64,000 bases of DNA, from contig CP121314.1 in the NCBI GenBank assembly GCA_043557195.1, positions 496,001 to 560,000 on the forward strand. The letters are read 5' to 3'. This DNA comes from Jejuia sp043557195. GTDB lineage: Bacteria > Bacteroidota > Bacteroidia > Flavobacteriales > Flavobacteriaceae. The notes beneath the pieces were generated by a model, which worked only from the letters and a program-made list of their open reading frames with translations, had not been told where the DNA came from and did not search any database. This document shows positions 1-9,547 of this stretch, one piece after another (the first letter of the stretch is position 1; each line of letters starts with the position of its first letter). The position numbers and the translations under genes are program-made.

Positions 1-839
1 GTATCATCATCACCTTCTAAAGTTGAAGTTATTGTAATTTGTGAATCTGTGTTCATAGCTATGCTACCATTCAGCACTGTAGACTCATTAATTGTTAAGT
101 CGTCTGCAACCAAACCAGTAAAGGTTGATTCTCCAACAACAGTTAACGAACCGTTTAGTACCGTAGGTGCATTAGGATCACCGTTTGGAGGTCCAACTAA
201 TGGGTCTCCAACGTTTAAAGCGCCAGATAAATTAGATGCACTCTGGCCTGTAACATTAAAAGTGTTATTTAAATTAGTTTCTCCATCCACATTTAAATCT
301 CCAGAGAAATTTGCAGGATTTCCATCCTCTATATTAAGTGTGCTATTTATTGTAGTTGGACCGTTAACTGTTAATTCTCTATTTAAAAATGTGTCATCAT
401 CAACCTCTAAAGTTCCGGTAGCCGTAATATCTCTATGCGCAACATACGGTACATAAGTTAATTTTTCCACACTCATATCTACAAAACCATCGCCGTTATT
501 AAAGTCTACTTCAACTTTTAAGGATTTTGGGTCTCCATTCCAATCAATCTTCTCAAAATCATCATGATTTTCAGCACCAATAATTAAATTTATTCTACCA
601 AATTCATCAGTAGTTGTATTTTGTATTTCTGTAAACTCTACTACACCACTACCGGGAGCTATAATCGAGAATTTAATAGCAATATCTGTAGTAGGCAAAT
701 AGTTATCTTGAGAATCTACTCCGGGTAATTCTAGAGCATCAGGTCCTATAATAACCGCTTGATACGTTATACCATCAGTTTGTGCAAAGACGCCTGTAGC
801 AATAAACAAAAATAAAATTAGGGTAATTATGCGTTTCAT
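1..839 (-). CDS. Secreted beta-strand-repeat protein, 3' end outside window (partial)
   Basis: The start codon is at 839 and 279 codons are visible before the frame runs off the window edge, so the C-terminus is missing. A signal peptide covers residues 1-20 (MKRIITLILFLFIATGVFAQ). A globular part to about residue 140 is followed by short repeating units of the form L-x-V-x-G-x-T-x-L-N (for example LTVNGPTTINSTLNI, LNVDGETNLNNTFNV, LTVVGESTFTG). Such arrays usually form extended beta structures in bacterial surface or fibre proteins. It is the last visible gene of a minus-strand set, starting 23 bp after the preceding stop. An exported surface protein is inferred; the exact function is unknown. 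Confidence 0.75.
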   Translation of the reverse strand, partial: MKRIITLILFLFIATGVFAQTDGITYQAVIIGPDALELPGVDSQDNYLPTTDIAIKFSIIAPGSGVVEFTEIQNTTTDEFGRINLIIGAENHDDFEKIDWNGDPKSLKVEVDFNNGDGFVDMSVEKLTYVPYVAHRDITATGTLEVDDDTFLNRELTVNGPTTINSTLNIEDGNPANFSGDLNVDGETNLNNTFNVTGQSASNLSGALNVGDPLVGPPNGDPNAPTVLNGSLTVVGESTFTGLVADDLTINESTVLNGSIAMNTDSQITITSTLEGDDD

Positions 840-862
840 AACAGTTGGGTTTTAAATTGGTA

Positions 863-1399
863 CTATATTTTTATAAGTTTTGAATTGAACAACTTTCCGT
901 TTGAATTTGCTTTCAATGTATATGACCCCGAAGACAAGTTTTCGAGATTTATTTGTATTTTTCTTGAAGGTGAAAAACTCTTAGAATAGACAAGTTTTCC
1001 TGAAATATCGTATACATCAATATTGATGTCTTCAGATACATTTTCGTTAAATGAAATTTGAATGTTGTAATCAAAAGGATTTGGATACACTATGGCCCTC
1101 AAACTACTATAGGTGCTTTTAGTAACTTTAATACGCTTATGAGGCTGTTGAAAACCCTGACGTAAATAATAGCCATTATTACCAGATGTTCCAATAACAC
1201 TAGATTGACCAATACTCTGGCTTACAATATATGTGCCTTTTGAGGTTTGAAATGTCTTACTAGAACCTCCAACTCCAACATTGGAGCGTATGATCTTATA
1301 CCCTTTATTTTTTGTCTCAGATTGCCCCTGTATTGCAGGTGCTACCCAAATCATTAAAAACAAAAGCACAATATTTCTTATCAATTTTTCTTTTATCAT
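863..1399 (-). CDS. T9SS type A sorting domain-containing protein
   Basis: A 178-residue protein with an N-terminal signal peptide ending near residue 25. A middle segment (SIGQSSVIGTSGNNGYYLRQ, then GFQQP) often precedes the sorting domain in flavobacterial secreted proteins. The C-terminal ~75 residues form a Por-secretion (type IX) signal: VYPNPF, then DVYDISGKLVYS, and a terminal LENLSSGSYTLKAN-type strand pair ending in KLIKI. In this family the domain directs export across the outer membrane and is then cleaved. There is little passenger sequence, so the mature product is small. It sits between a barrel protein and a repeat protein, suggesting one envelope operon. Confidence 0.85.
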   Translation of the reverse strand: MIKEKLIRNIVLLFLMIWVAPAIQGQSETKNKGYKIIRSNVGVGGSSKTFQTSKGTYIVSQSIGQSSVIGTSGNNGYYLRQGFQQPHKRIKVTKSTYSSLRAIVYPNPFDYNIQISFNENVSEDINIDVYDISGKLVYSKSFSPSRKIQINLENLSSGSYTLKANSNGKLFNSKLIKI

Positions 1400-1478
1400 T
1401 TTAACAAATGTTACTTTATGATACTCTAAACTAGAGTAATTAACTTTTATATACTAGGGTGTCCATGGTTTGTCCACC

Positions 1479-2123
1479 CTAAAAATCGCAATAACAGGTT
1501 GGCAAATTAATTATGAATCCTATTCCAAATTGGTGTGCATTCAACTTTAGTTTTTCAGCGCTAATCCCACTATTTATCAATATTGAGCTTCCATAATTAT
1601 AGCCTGCAACTATTGCTGTACCGTTAGAAATAGGATACTGCATACTTATGCCTGCCCTAAGAAATAAGATATTATTGTTAAATTCTGGTTCTCCCACTAA
1701 ATTGAACACATCGTTATTAATGGTTTGGGTGCCTCTTACCAAAAGCTCATAAGCCACTGATCCACTTGCAAAAAATCTAAAATCGTTGTGTTGGAATAAT
1801 TTTATATCTGTTCCTCCCTTAATCCCCAAATAGCTTACATCCCACTCAAAATAGTTATCCACGCTATTTTCACTACCTATAGCACCATAGTTATTGTATG
1901 CGAATCCACCTCGTAAAAATATAGTCTTCGCTTTATTAAGGGTATGGCGATATCCCATTCCTAAATATGATTTTGATTGAGACAATAAATTGTTTAACCG
2001 TTGTCCTCGAGAATTCTCATAATCAAATGAAGAAATGGTAGAACCATATTCCATATACAATTGCTGACTGTTGCAATGCAATCCAAAACTTATAAGAATT
2101 AAAAATAGTAGTGACTTATTCAT
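1479..2123 (-). CDS. Outer membrane beta-barrel protein
   Basis: 214 residues with a signal peptide (about residues 1-19, ending CNSQ) and many alternating hydrophobic/polar strands rich in Gly, Tyr and Asn, ending in an aromatic residue (…CYCDF) as barrel proteins usually do. I infer a small outer-membrane barrel; no transport substrate can be assigned. It is first of three co-directional genes and reads toward the T9SS-signal protein 79 bp downstream. A 7-bp inverted repeat (TAGGGTG at 1455, CACCCTA at 1475) overlaps its stop codon but has no T-run. A PorP/SprF-like or PorT-like relationship is possible but unproven. Confidence 0.65.
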   Translation of the reverse strand: MNKSLLFLILISFGLHCNSQQLYMEYGSTISSFDYENSRGQRLNNLLSQSKSYLGMGYRHTLNKAKTIFLRGGFAYNNYGAIGSENSVDNYFEWDVSYLGIKGGTDIKLFQHNDFRFFASGSVAYELLVRGTQTINNDVFNLVGEPEFNNNILFLRAGISMQYPISNGTAIVAGYNYGSSILINSGISAEKLKLNAHQFGIGFIINLPTCYCDF

Positions 2124-2648
2124 ATTTAAACTTTTAAAAAGTAATTGTAATTGATTAAAAACTGCTCTTACGATTTTGAAAGCAAGTGAAGTTTTAGATG
2201 TCCTGCCTTCAATACTTTCAATCTAGACAAGGTCACAAAATGAAAAAGCAATAAAAACTCTAAGAACGCAATAATACCAGAGGTTCGCATAATTTATTAA
2301 GTTAGGTTACTCCAAGGTATATATATAGACACGATAAAAAAAATAAAACCGCTTATGTCCACCTTTTGTCCATTCAAAAAAGCATCGTTAGTCGACGATA
2401 GATATCAAATCATTAGAAATATCGTCCTACATCATTATCTTGAATCCTTTAATTAAGGGTATGGATTTTAACAATATTTATACAGCTATAATGTTTGATG
2501 TTCATCATAAAACACTTTCTCAGTAATTACTCTAACTAGCACATGCTGAATAAATTAAAAGTTAATATTTCTGTTAAAAAGGCTGTAAACATTCTAAAAA
2601 AATATTTTTTTTCGTAAATTAGAAAGTATCAAATAAACCCTTAAAATA
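2124..2648. other. AT-rich intergenic region, no gene seen
   Basis: 525 bp between divergent genes. I see no credible ORF with a start and coding bias, no tRNA-like fold and no clear TAnnTTTG element. It must hold promoters for the outward-facing genes at 2123 (minus) and 2649 (plus). TTTGTCCA at about 2364 also occurs near 1470, which is not enough to call an operator. Confidence 0.5.
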
Positions 2649-3929
2649 ATGAAAAATATAGTCTTTAAATCAATAAAGTATTGCCTGTTATTGTTGTTTT
2701 GTGTATCAATAAGTTTTGCGCAAGACAGTCAAGCCATAAAAGAAATAAGTGGTAAAATTATTGCTGAAGATACCCGGGATGAATTAGTATTTACTGATAT
2801 CGTTGTGGATGGTACCAACATTAGTACCGTAACCAATTCAGATGGTGAGTTTCTCTTAAAAATACCTTATAAATATCTTGATGAAAAATTAGTTATTACG
2901 CACTTGGGGTATGAAAGAAAACTATTAAATATAATAGATCTTGGTAGTGATGAAAAGATTATGCTCACTCCAAGTATTACTGAATTAACAGCTGTAAATA
3001 TTGCAGCACCACAATATGATGCAAGAACTTTAGTTATAAAAACTTTAGAGAATAAAAGCGAGGCGTATAGTAATGATAACGCATTAATGACTGCCTTTTA
3101 CAGAGAGACAATCAAGAAAAGGCGCAGAAATGCATCTCTTTCTGAGGCTGTAGTAAGAATACATAAACAGCCTTATAGCAGCCTTCGAAAGGACCATATT
3201 GAATTAATAAAATCTAGAAAAAACACTAATTATTCTAGACTAGACACTCTTGCGCTAAAACTTCAAGGTGGTCCATTTAGTAATATATACACAGACTTAG
3301 TAAAATACCCTGAATTTATATTTAACGAGGAAGATATTGATTTTTATGATTTCAATTATGAAAACTCAACAAATATCAATAAAAACCTAGTTTACGTTGT
3401 TAACTTTAAGCAAAAACCAAGAGTGAAATCACCTATGTATTATGGTAAATTATATATAGACGCGAATACTTTAGCTTTAACGAGTGCTGAATATAGTTTG
3501 AATGTAAAAAACAAAGAACTTTCTAGCCGCATGTTTGTTAGAAAAAAACCTAGAAAGGTCGATGTCTATCCAACCGAAGCTACTTATAGAGTGAAGTACA
3601 GAACTCAAAATGGCAAATGGCATTACGCCTACAGTAATATAGGTTTAACATTTAAAGTAAACTGGACAGGAAAATTATTTAATAGTATTTATACACTAAA
3701 CAGCGAAATGGCTATTACAGATTGGGAAATTCCTGAAAACAAAGTTGCTAAATCAAAAGAAAAAATGTTAAGACCTACAACAATTTTAACTGAGCAAACT
3801 TCAGGCTTCTCAGATCCAGAATTCTGGGGGGCGTATAATATTATAGAACCCGAAAAATCGATTGAAAATGCGATTAAAAAGATTAAAAAGCAACTGGATA
3901 AGCAAAGTGCGAAAAAAGAAGAATCATAA
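2649..3929 (+). CDS. Carboxypeptidase-like regulatory domain protein
   Basis: 426 residues. A signal peptide spans residues 1-24 (ending SISFAQ). A carboxypeptidase-D regulatory-like beta-sandwich follows at about residues 31-115 (ISGKIIAEDTRDELVFTDI… GEFLLKIP… LVITHLGYE), the module that also precedes many TonB-dependent receptor plugs. The remaining ~300 residues resemble the uncharacterised tail of flavobacterial carboxypeptidase-like proteins, with no barrel of receptor length. It is therefore likely a periplasmic or outer-membrane-associated protein. It is monocistronic, with its own terminator directly downstream. The molecular role is unknown. Confidence 0.75.
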   Translation: MKNIVFKSIKYCLLLLFCVSISFAQDSQAIKEISGKIIAEDTRDELVFTDIVVDGTNISTVTNSDGEFLLKIPYKYLDEKLVITHLGYERKLLNIIDLGSDEKIMLTPSITELTAVNIAAPQYDARTLVIKTLENKSEAYSNDNALMTAFYRETIKKRRRNASLSEAVVRIHKQPYSSLRKDHIELIKSRKNTNYSRLDTLALKLQGGPFSNIYTDLVKYPEFIFNEEDIDFYDFNYENSTNINKNLVYVVNFKQKPRVKSPMYYGKLYIDANTLALTSAEYSLNVKNKELSSRMFVRKKPRKVDVYPTEATYRVKYRTQNGKWHYAYSNIGLTFKVNWTGKLFNSIYTLNSEMAITDWEIPENKVAKSKEKMLRPTTILTEQTSGFSDPEFWGAYNIIEPEKSIENAIKKIKKQLDKQSAKKEES

Positions 3930-3952
3930 AGATTCCTTGATATATAAAAAAG

Positions 3953-3983
3953 CCAATAACTTTTATAGTTATTGGTTTTTTTT
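3953..3983 (+). terminator. Rho-independent terminator
   Basis: A perfect 9-bp stem CCAATAACT (3953-3961) and AGTTATTGG (3967-3975) with a 5-nt loop, followed by eight T residues (3976-3983). It ends the transcript of the carboxypeptidase-like gene and lies between it and the convergent rimO. Confidence 0.9.
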
Positions 3984-4010
3984 GCTCTATGTTTAAGTAT
4001 TTAAAAGAAG

Positions 4011-5312
4011 CTATAACACTTCGCCATAAAGATCAAAATCCTCAGCTTCAATTATTTTAACATTAGCGAATTCGCCAGTTTTTAAGTATGTATTTGTGGC
4101 ATCGATTAATACTTCATTATCAACATCAGGAGAATCAAATTCAGTACGTCCAATAAAGTAATTGCCTTCTTTTCTATCAATAACTACTTTAAACTCCTGC
4201 CCTATTTTCTGTTGATTTAACTCCCATGAAATTTGAGATTGAATTTCCATGATTTGATTCGCTCTATCAATTTTCACATCTTCAGGAACATCATCTTCTA
4301 AATTATAGGCATGCGTATTTTCTTCATGAGAATACGTAAAGCACCCTAAACGCTCAAAACGCATATCCTGAACCCACTGCTTTAATATTTGAAAATCTTC
4401 TTCCGTTTCTCCTGGATATCCAACTATTAAAGTAGTCCTAATTGTCATTTCAGGAACAGTAGCTCTAAACTCCTGTAAAAGTTTTGTGGTTTTTTCTTTT
4501 GTGGTACCACGACGCATACTTTTTAAAATTGAATCAGAAATATGCTGCAATGGAATATCCAAGTAATTACAAATTTTAGGTTCGCGGTTCATAACTTCCA
4601 ATACATCCATAGGGAAACCTGTAGGGAATGCATAATGCAACCTAATCCATTCAATACCTTCAACTTTTACCAATGCTTCAAGTAATTCGGCTAAATTTCG
4701 CTTCTTATACAAATCTAAACCGTAATAGGTTAAATCTTGAGCAATCAAAATCAACTCCTTTACACCATTTGACGCCAGCTTTTCAGCTTCAATAACTATG
4801 TCCTCAATTGGAGTAGATTTATGTTTTCCACGCATTAAAGGAATCGCACAGAAAGAACATGGTCTATCACAGCCTTCTGCAATCTTTAAATAAGCATAAT
4901 TTTTTGGTGTTGTTGTTAAACGTTCGCCTATTAATTCATGCTTATAGTCTGCTCCCAAGGCTTTTAATAAACTTGGTAACTCGGTGGTTCCAAAATACTT
5001 ATCAACATTAGGGATCTCCTTTTGTAAATCTGGCTTATAACGCTCACTTAAACAACCTGTAACAAATACTTTATCTACATCACCAGCTTCCTTCTTTTGC
5101 ATAAATTCCAAAATGGTATTTACACTTTCTTCTTTAGCATTATTAATAAAACCACAGGTATTGATCACAACAATATTACCTTCTTCCTCGTGTACCACAT
5201 CTTTGCCACTAGCTTTAAGCTGCCCCATGAGTACTTCACTATCGTAAACATTCTTACTACAACCAAGCGTAACAACGTTTATTCTATTCTTTTTAAGTGA
5301 TTTTGTGCGCAT
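4011..5312 (-). CDS. rimO: Ribosomal protein S12 (uS12) methylthiotransferase RimO
   Basis: A 433-residue radical-SAM methylthiotransferase of usual length. The N-terminal UPF0004 domain carries the three cluster-binding cysteines (LGCSKNVYDSE, NTCGF, TGCLSER). The radical-SAM core has CDRPCSFC (CxxxCxxC) followed by MRGKHKS, and a TRAM-type RNA/protein-binding domain closes the C-terminus. In the family it adds a methylthio group to a conserved Asp of ribosomal protein uS12. The motif spacing and the GCSKN signature favour RimO over MiaB. It diverges from the serine hydrolase gene at 5397. Confidence 0.95.
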   Translation of the reverse strand: MRTKSLKKNRINVVTLGCSKNVYDSEVLMGQLKASGKDVVHEEEGNIVVINTCGFINNAKEESVNTILEFMQKKEAGDVDKVFVTGCLSERYKPDLQKEIPNVDKYFGTTELPSLLKALGADYKHELIGERLTTTPKNYAYLKIAEGCDRPCSFCAIPLMRGKHKSTPIEDIVIEAEKLASNGVKELILIAQDLTYYGLDLYKKRNLAELLEALVKVEGIEWIRLHYAFPTGFPMDVLEVMNREPKICNYLDIPLQHISDSILKSMRRGTTKEKTTKLLQEFRATVPEMTIRTTLIVGYPGETEEDFQILKQWVQDMRFERLGCFTYSHEENTHAYNLEDDVPEDVKIDRANQIMEIQSQISWELNQQKIGQEFKVVIDRKEGNYFIGRTEFDSPDVDNEVLIDATNTYLKTGEFANVKIIEAEDFDLYGEVL

Positions 5313-5361
5313 AAATTATTTAAAACGAAGTGCAAAGATACAACGTTAATTAAACCTTTTA

Positions 5362-5369
5362 TATATTTG
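5362..5369 (+). promoter_or_regulatory. Bacteroidota -7 element TATATTTG
   Basis: A perfect match to TAnnTTTG, 27 bp upstream of the ATG at 5397. No clear TTG -33 element is seen at the expected distance, so the call rests on the -7 box and its position. Confidence 0.5.
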
Positions 5370-5396
5370 AATGTCCTAAATTGAAAACCTACAGTT

Positions 5397-6470
5397 ATGA
5401 AAAATAATATTTTCTACCTTCTTATAACTATTTGTCTAGCATTTAGTTGCTCTTCTGAAGCACCAAGTACTGAAATACCTGAAACTAATGATACTCTTTA
5501 CTTTCCGCCTTTAAATTCTGATGTTTGGGAAACTAAGACTATTGAAGATTTAGGCTGGAACCAAAATGAATTACAATCACTTTTAAATTTTCTAGAAGAA
5601 AAAAACACTAAAAGTTTTGTAATACTTCATGACGGAAAGTTGGTTTTAGAGGAATATATGAATGGCCATGATGCTTCAAAACTATGGTATTGGGCAAGCG
5701 CTGGAAAAACGTTAACTACAGCTATTTCGGGGATTGCACAAGAGGAAGGTCTTATTAATATAAATAATAAGGTATCTGACTATTTAGGCGATGGTTGGAC
5801 GAGCGCATCTCTAGAAAAAGAAAACTTAATTACCTGCAAACATTTATTGTCTATGAACTCTGGTTTGGATGATAGTTTAGGTGATAATGTCTCTAAGGAA
5901 AATTTACAATATACGTCTGATGCGGGAACCCGATGGGCATATCATAATGTATACAAAAAAATGCAAGATGTTGTAGCTGCTGCAAGTGGCGAAACTTGGA
6001 ATAGTTATTTTGGAACAAAACTGAAAAATAAAATTGGTATGAATGGTGCTTGGGTTCAGAACACCGATTTCAATGTATATTGGAGTAATACTAGAAGTAT
6101 GGCGCGTTTTGGACTAATGATTTATGCTAATGGTAAATGGAATAGTTCACAAATTATACCTGAAACATTTTTAAATGAAGCTACAAATACCTCACAAAAT
6201 ATCAATAAATCCTATGGTTATTTGTGGTGGCTTAATGGAAAAGAAAGCTACCATTTACCTGCAAGTCAAATAGAATTTAATGGTGAATTAATTCCAAATG
6301 CTCCCGCTGATACTTATGCTGCCTTAGGTAAAAACGACCAGAAGATTTATATTATTCCTAGTAAAAAGTTAGTTATTGTAAGAATGGGAAACAAAGCCAA
6401 TACTGATGCTTTAGCCCTTTCTACTTTTGATAACGATTTGTGGGAAAAGATTAACGCTTTAATTGATTAA
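5397..6470 (+). CDS. Serine hydrolase (beta-lactamase/PBP-like) lipoprotein
   Basis: 357 residues. It is a lipoprotein, with a lipobox ending at Cys18 (CLAFSC). The fold is the class C beta-lactamase/penicillin-binding-like family: the SxxK nucleophile motif is S101-A-G-K104 (WYWASAGKTLTT), and the YxN motif is Y182-H-N184. The family includes esterases, D-amino-acid peptidases and carboxypeptidases, so the substrate cannot be read from sequence. Its 3' end overlaps the convergent amidase gene by 4 bp, leaving no room for a separate terminator. Confidence 0.85.
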   Translation: MKNNIFYLLITICLAFSCSSEAPSTEIPETNDTLYFPPLNSDVWETKTIEDLGWNQNELQSLLNFLEEKNTKSFVILHDGKLVLEEYMNGHDASKLWYWASAGKTLTTAISGIAQEEGLININNKVSDYLGDGWTSASLEKENLITCKHLLSMNSGLDDSLGDNVSKENLQYTSDAGTRWAYHNVYKKMQDVVAAASGETWNSYFGTKLKNKIGMNGAWVQNTDFNVYWSNTRSMARFGLMIYANGKWNSSQIIPETFLNEATNTSQNINKSYGYLWWLNGKESYHLPASQIEFNGELIPNAPADTYAALGKNDQKIYIIPSKKLVIVRMGNKANTDALALSTFDNDLWEKINALID

Positions 6471-8107
6471 TTATAATTTTTAGGCGCTTGTCTTCTTTTT
6501 GAAACCTGTTCATAAATATAAGCCCATTGTAATAATCGCTTTTCAGAAAGAGGTTTACTAATAAACGTTAGTCCTTTTGGCTTGCCTTCTGAAGTATAAC
6601 CCATAGGGACTGTGAGCGCAGGATATTCTGCAACAGCGGCGAAACCTGCATGATAATTATTTATTGATAAGAATCCATCCAAATCATGGGCTTTAAAAGG
6701 TGTATCAAAATATTTTCTGCCATTGGTTTTTAAAGTATTCTTTATCTTTTTAAATTCTTCATCAGTTGCAATATCGTCAACAATGCCTTCAAAAAGTTTT
6801 TGTCCGTATGGCATCGTATTCAAAGAATCCTTTTTATTGAAATTGATAACATCTTGAACAGATGATACAGAAACCTCTTTACCTGCATAATTTGATAAAT
6901 ATGTTGGTAAATCTACTTTCATGTCCAAATTCAATAACCTAAGAAAATTAGGTAAATCTACTTTCTCTTCTTCTATTTCAATAATTACCGCACCTTTTGA
7001 TTTTAAATCTTTAATAGCTTGAACATATAGTGAATCTTCTAAAAGTCTTTTGGGAGCACCAAAACGTTTGCTATCAATAGATACATCTTCAAGTTCATTG
7101 AAATAAGATATTTCTGAATATTCTGTTGGTATTGATTTAGAATCTTCAGCATCAAAACCATAAATAGCATCTAATAATATAGCATTATCAACGACATTCT
7201 TTGTCATGGGACCTGCAGTATCTAAAGTTGAAGAAATAGGCACAATACCACTCCTACTTACCAAACCAATAGTTGGCTTTAAACCAACTACTGAATTCTG
7301 ACTTGAAGGTGATAAAATCGACCCTGACGTTTCACTGCCAATAGCTGCAACACAAAAATTAGCAGCCACAGCAACGCCACTTCCTGAGCTAGAACCTCCC
7401 GTATCTATAATTCTTCTTCCATAAGGGTTTAAGGTTTGCCCTCCAATAGCGCTATAGCCGCTAGGACAATCACCGCAGAAAAAATACGCCCATTCACTTA
7501 AATTGGCTTTTCCTAAAATAATAGCACCTTTTTCTTTTAAACGCTTAACAATATGAGCATCTTCAGCATTATTGTTTTGTAATGCTACAGCCCCAGCTGT
7601 TGTTCGCATTCCTGTTGTATTAATGTTATCTTTTAAGAGAATTGGCATTCCAAAGATATAATTAGTGATTTCTGCATTATAGTTATCTGCCTTTTTTGCT
7701 TCTTGTATTACATTTGGATTTAGTGAAATTACCGAATTTAAAGACCACTTGTTTGCTCTATCATACTTTCTAATGCGGTATAAATAGAACTTCACTAAAT
7801 TCTCATAATTCAATTTTTTACTAAAAATATGATTTTGAATCGTTGGAATATCCTGTTCTAAAATTAATAGTTTTAATCTATTGTAAGTGTCTACCGTAAA
7901 ATCCTCTAAGTCTTTTTCAAAAGGTTGCCAAAGCTCCTCATTATCAATATACTTAGAATCTAAAACTTTAAATTCTCTAAAATCTTTAGTTGAAATCGCA
8001 CTTAAATCTGAATCACTAGTAGTAGTTTTCTCTTCAGATTTAGTGTTTTTGCAATTAAAAAGCAGTGTAATTAAGAAGAAGGATAATAGAATTCTCATAG
8101 TTAGCAT
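6467..8107 (-). CDS. Amidase-signature family lipoprotein
   Basis: 546 residues; the N-terminus is a lipoprotein signal (LLFNCKN, Cys19). The amidase-signature core is intact. Catalytic Lys159 lies in PILLKDNINT, the cis-Ser lies in the GGSSSGSG loop (about residues 237-244), and the nucleophile Ser263 lies in GSETSGSIL. Family members hydrolyse amides such as glutamine, peptide amides or aryl amides, and long secreted versions are common in Bacteroidota. Export suggests action on an extracellular or periplasmic amide. An alternative start three codons downstream is equally possible. It is convergent with the serine hydrolase. Confidence 0.85.
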   Translation of the reverse strand: MLTMRILLSFFLITLLFNCKNTKSEEKTTTSDSDLSAISTKDFREFKVLDSKYIDNEELWQPFEKDLEDFTVDTYNRLKLLILEQDIPTIQNHIFSKKLNYENLVKFYLYRIRKYDRANKWSLNSVISLNPNVIQEAKKADNYNAEITNYIFGMPILLKDNINTTGMRTTAGAVALQNNNAEDAHIVKRLKEKGAIILGKANLSEWAYFFCGDCPSGYSAIGGQTLNPYGRRIIDTGGSSSGSGVAVAANFCVAAIGSETSGSILSPSSQNSVVGLKPTIGLVSRSGIVPISSTLDTAGPMTKNVVDNAILLDAIYGFDAEDSKSIPTEYSEISYFNELEDVSIDSKRFGAPKRLLEDSLYVQAIKDLKSKGAVIIEIEEEKVDLPNFLRLLNLDMKVDLPTYLSNYAGKEVSVSSVQDVINFNKKDSLNTMPYGQKLFEGIVDDIATDEEFKKIKNTLKTNGRKYFDTPFKAHDLDGFLSINNYHAGFAAVAEYPALTVPMGYTSEGKPKGLTFISKPLSEKRLLQWAYIYEQVSKRRQAPKNYN

Positions 8108-8302
8108 TTTTTATAAAAATACTGAACTAATTTTGAAAATAAAAGTAACACACAACTATGGTTAAGTATTGATTTTCAGCAAAATAAAAACAATAAAATC
8201 ACTTTTAAGCATCATATTTTGAATAAATAATTGTATTTTAGTTAAAATCCTCCTTTTAAACCCCTCATAATCTACTAATTATAATCATTAATTCTTAGAT
8301 AA

Positions 8303-8988
8303 ATGAGCAGGTTAGTCGATGAAATCGTTAAAATTGATAAGAGCAATAATTTGCAGCTTTTATTAAAGCCGGCAAAATTTGTTTATAAAAATTATTTGGG
8401 TTTAAAATTAAACCTATCAATAATTAATGAACAATTAAAAGGATTAGACTTCACAAAACAAGAAAGTTTAGAAAATCTTGGGCTATCAAAAACTACTTCA
8501 AATCCTTATATGGCCGGAAGTAGTGGTAGAGTAAAATACGTTCTTAACAAACTCAATATAAAAGATACCGATACTATTTTAGATTTTGGTTGCGGAAAAG
8601 GAAAAATGCTCTATATAATGTCTAAATACCCCTTTAAACGGGTTGATGGTGTTGAAATAACTAATTCTTTATCCAAAATTGCAATCAATAACTTAAACAA
8701 GTTAGGTGTCAAAAAATCTAAAATATATAACTGTGATGCTAGTAATTTCAAGGAACTTGAACTTTATAATTACTTCTACTTTTTCAATCCTTTTCCTGGA
8801 AATGTCATGGCAGATGTGATAAGTAATATAGAAGAAAGTAATAAAAGGCATCCCGAGAAATCACTATAATTTATTATGTGCCCAATTATGAAAACGAAAT
8901 TTTAAGGTCTGGTAATTTTAAAAAGATATTTAGTTATTGGGATGTATATGTTTATAAGAATAATATAAACTTAAAAAACCAATTTTAA
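8303..8988 (+). pseudogene. Class I SAM-dependent methyltransferase, interrupted by a one-base frameshift
   Basis: The first frame gives 188 residues from 8303 to a stop at 8867-8869. It holds the SAM-binding motif I (ILDFGCGKG, near residue 94) and the later NPFPG strand. Right at the break, the frame one base back (from 8860) continues as ITIIYYVPNYENEILRSGNF and on to a stop at 8986-8988, which is just the C-terminal beta-strand region expected of this fold. Losing one A from an AAAA run (GAG AAA ATC to GAG AAA TC) would explain it. Joined, the protein is about 228 residues. The tail stop overlaps the convergent neighbour by 4 bp, typical of intact gene borders here. A recent mutation, sequencing error or programmed -1 shift are all possible. 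Confidence 0.75.
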
Positions 8989-9413
8989 CTTCTACCTTCA
9001 AATGGGATAACAATGCCCTTCTCTACGTAATTTTTTAAACCATTTAGTAGCAGCGCCCAACAAAATGAAGAGTGTTTAAAATGATGATTTTGTTCTGGCC
9101 AATTTACATGACTAAATTCAATAAGAGTGCCATTTTCTGTAGATTTTAAATCAAAACCAAAGGTGGTGGGATTCCAATCGACATCAGATTTTGTCATTTT
9201 AAAATGAATAGATGCATTCATTTCTACTTTTGAAACTTTGCAGTACCAATCGTAATCATCAGTAAAATTGAGGTTATATTCTGCTCCGAGTTTTGGTGTT
9301 CCAGAACTTTTTAATGTCCACCAATTGTCAAGATGTTTGGGTTGAGATATGGCATTGAAAACTTCTTCTGTAGAAGTTTTTATTGTTAGACTATGAAAAA
9401 TATTGTAAGGCAT
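8985..9413 (-). CDS. SRPBCC (Aha1/START-like) domain protein
   Basis: 142 residues spanning one SRPBCC helix-grip domain. The pattern is an N-terminal strand (FHSLTIKTSTEEVFNAIS), the W-W motif (LDNWWT), central strands (FKMTKSDVDW) and the long C-terminal helix (CWALLLNGLKNYVEKG). The fold binds hydrophobic ligands, and this subgroup (activator of Hsp90 ATPase homolog 1-like) has no established enzymatic role. It is a single-gene unit, convergent with the broken methyltransferase. Confidence 0.8.
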   Translation of the reverse strand: MPYNIFHSLTIKTSTEEVFNAISQPKHLDNWWTLKSSGTPKLGAEYNLNFTDDYDWYCKVSKVEMNASIHFKMTKSDVDWNPTTFGFDLKSTENGTLIEFSHVNWPEQNHHFKHSSFCWALLLNGLKNYVEKGIVIPFEGRS

Positions 9414-9547
9414 TTTATATGTTGTATTTTTTTGGCTAGAAGTTAAAAATTTTTGACCTTTTAATAATTAGATAATTTTAAGTCTTGATTTTGAATACTT
9501 TCATAAATTTAAGGTTTCAAAAAAAATCGAAAAAACAACTTTATAAA

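Noticed and set aside
49..456. Plus-strand ORF of 135 codons
   Set aside because: It is the reverse image of the repeat-rich secreted protein on the minus strand, whose signal peptide and in-frame start make it the real gene.
1422..1438. Operator at TACTCTA-AAC-TAGAGTA
   Set aside because: A 7-bp palindrome before the T9SS-signal gene, but short and AT-rich; without other copies it is not better than chance.
2355..2372. TTTGTCCA repeats near 1470 and 2364 as shared regulatory sites
   Set aside because: Only eight bases match and the contexts differ (stop codon region versus intergenic).
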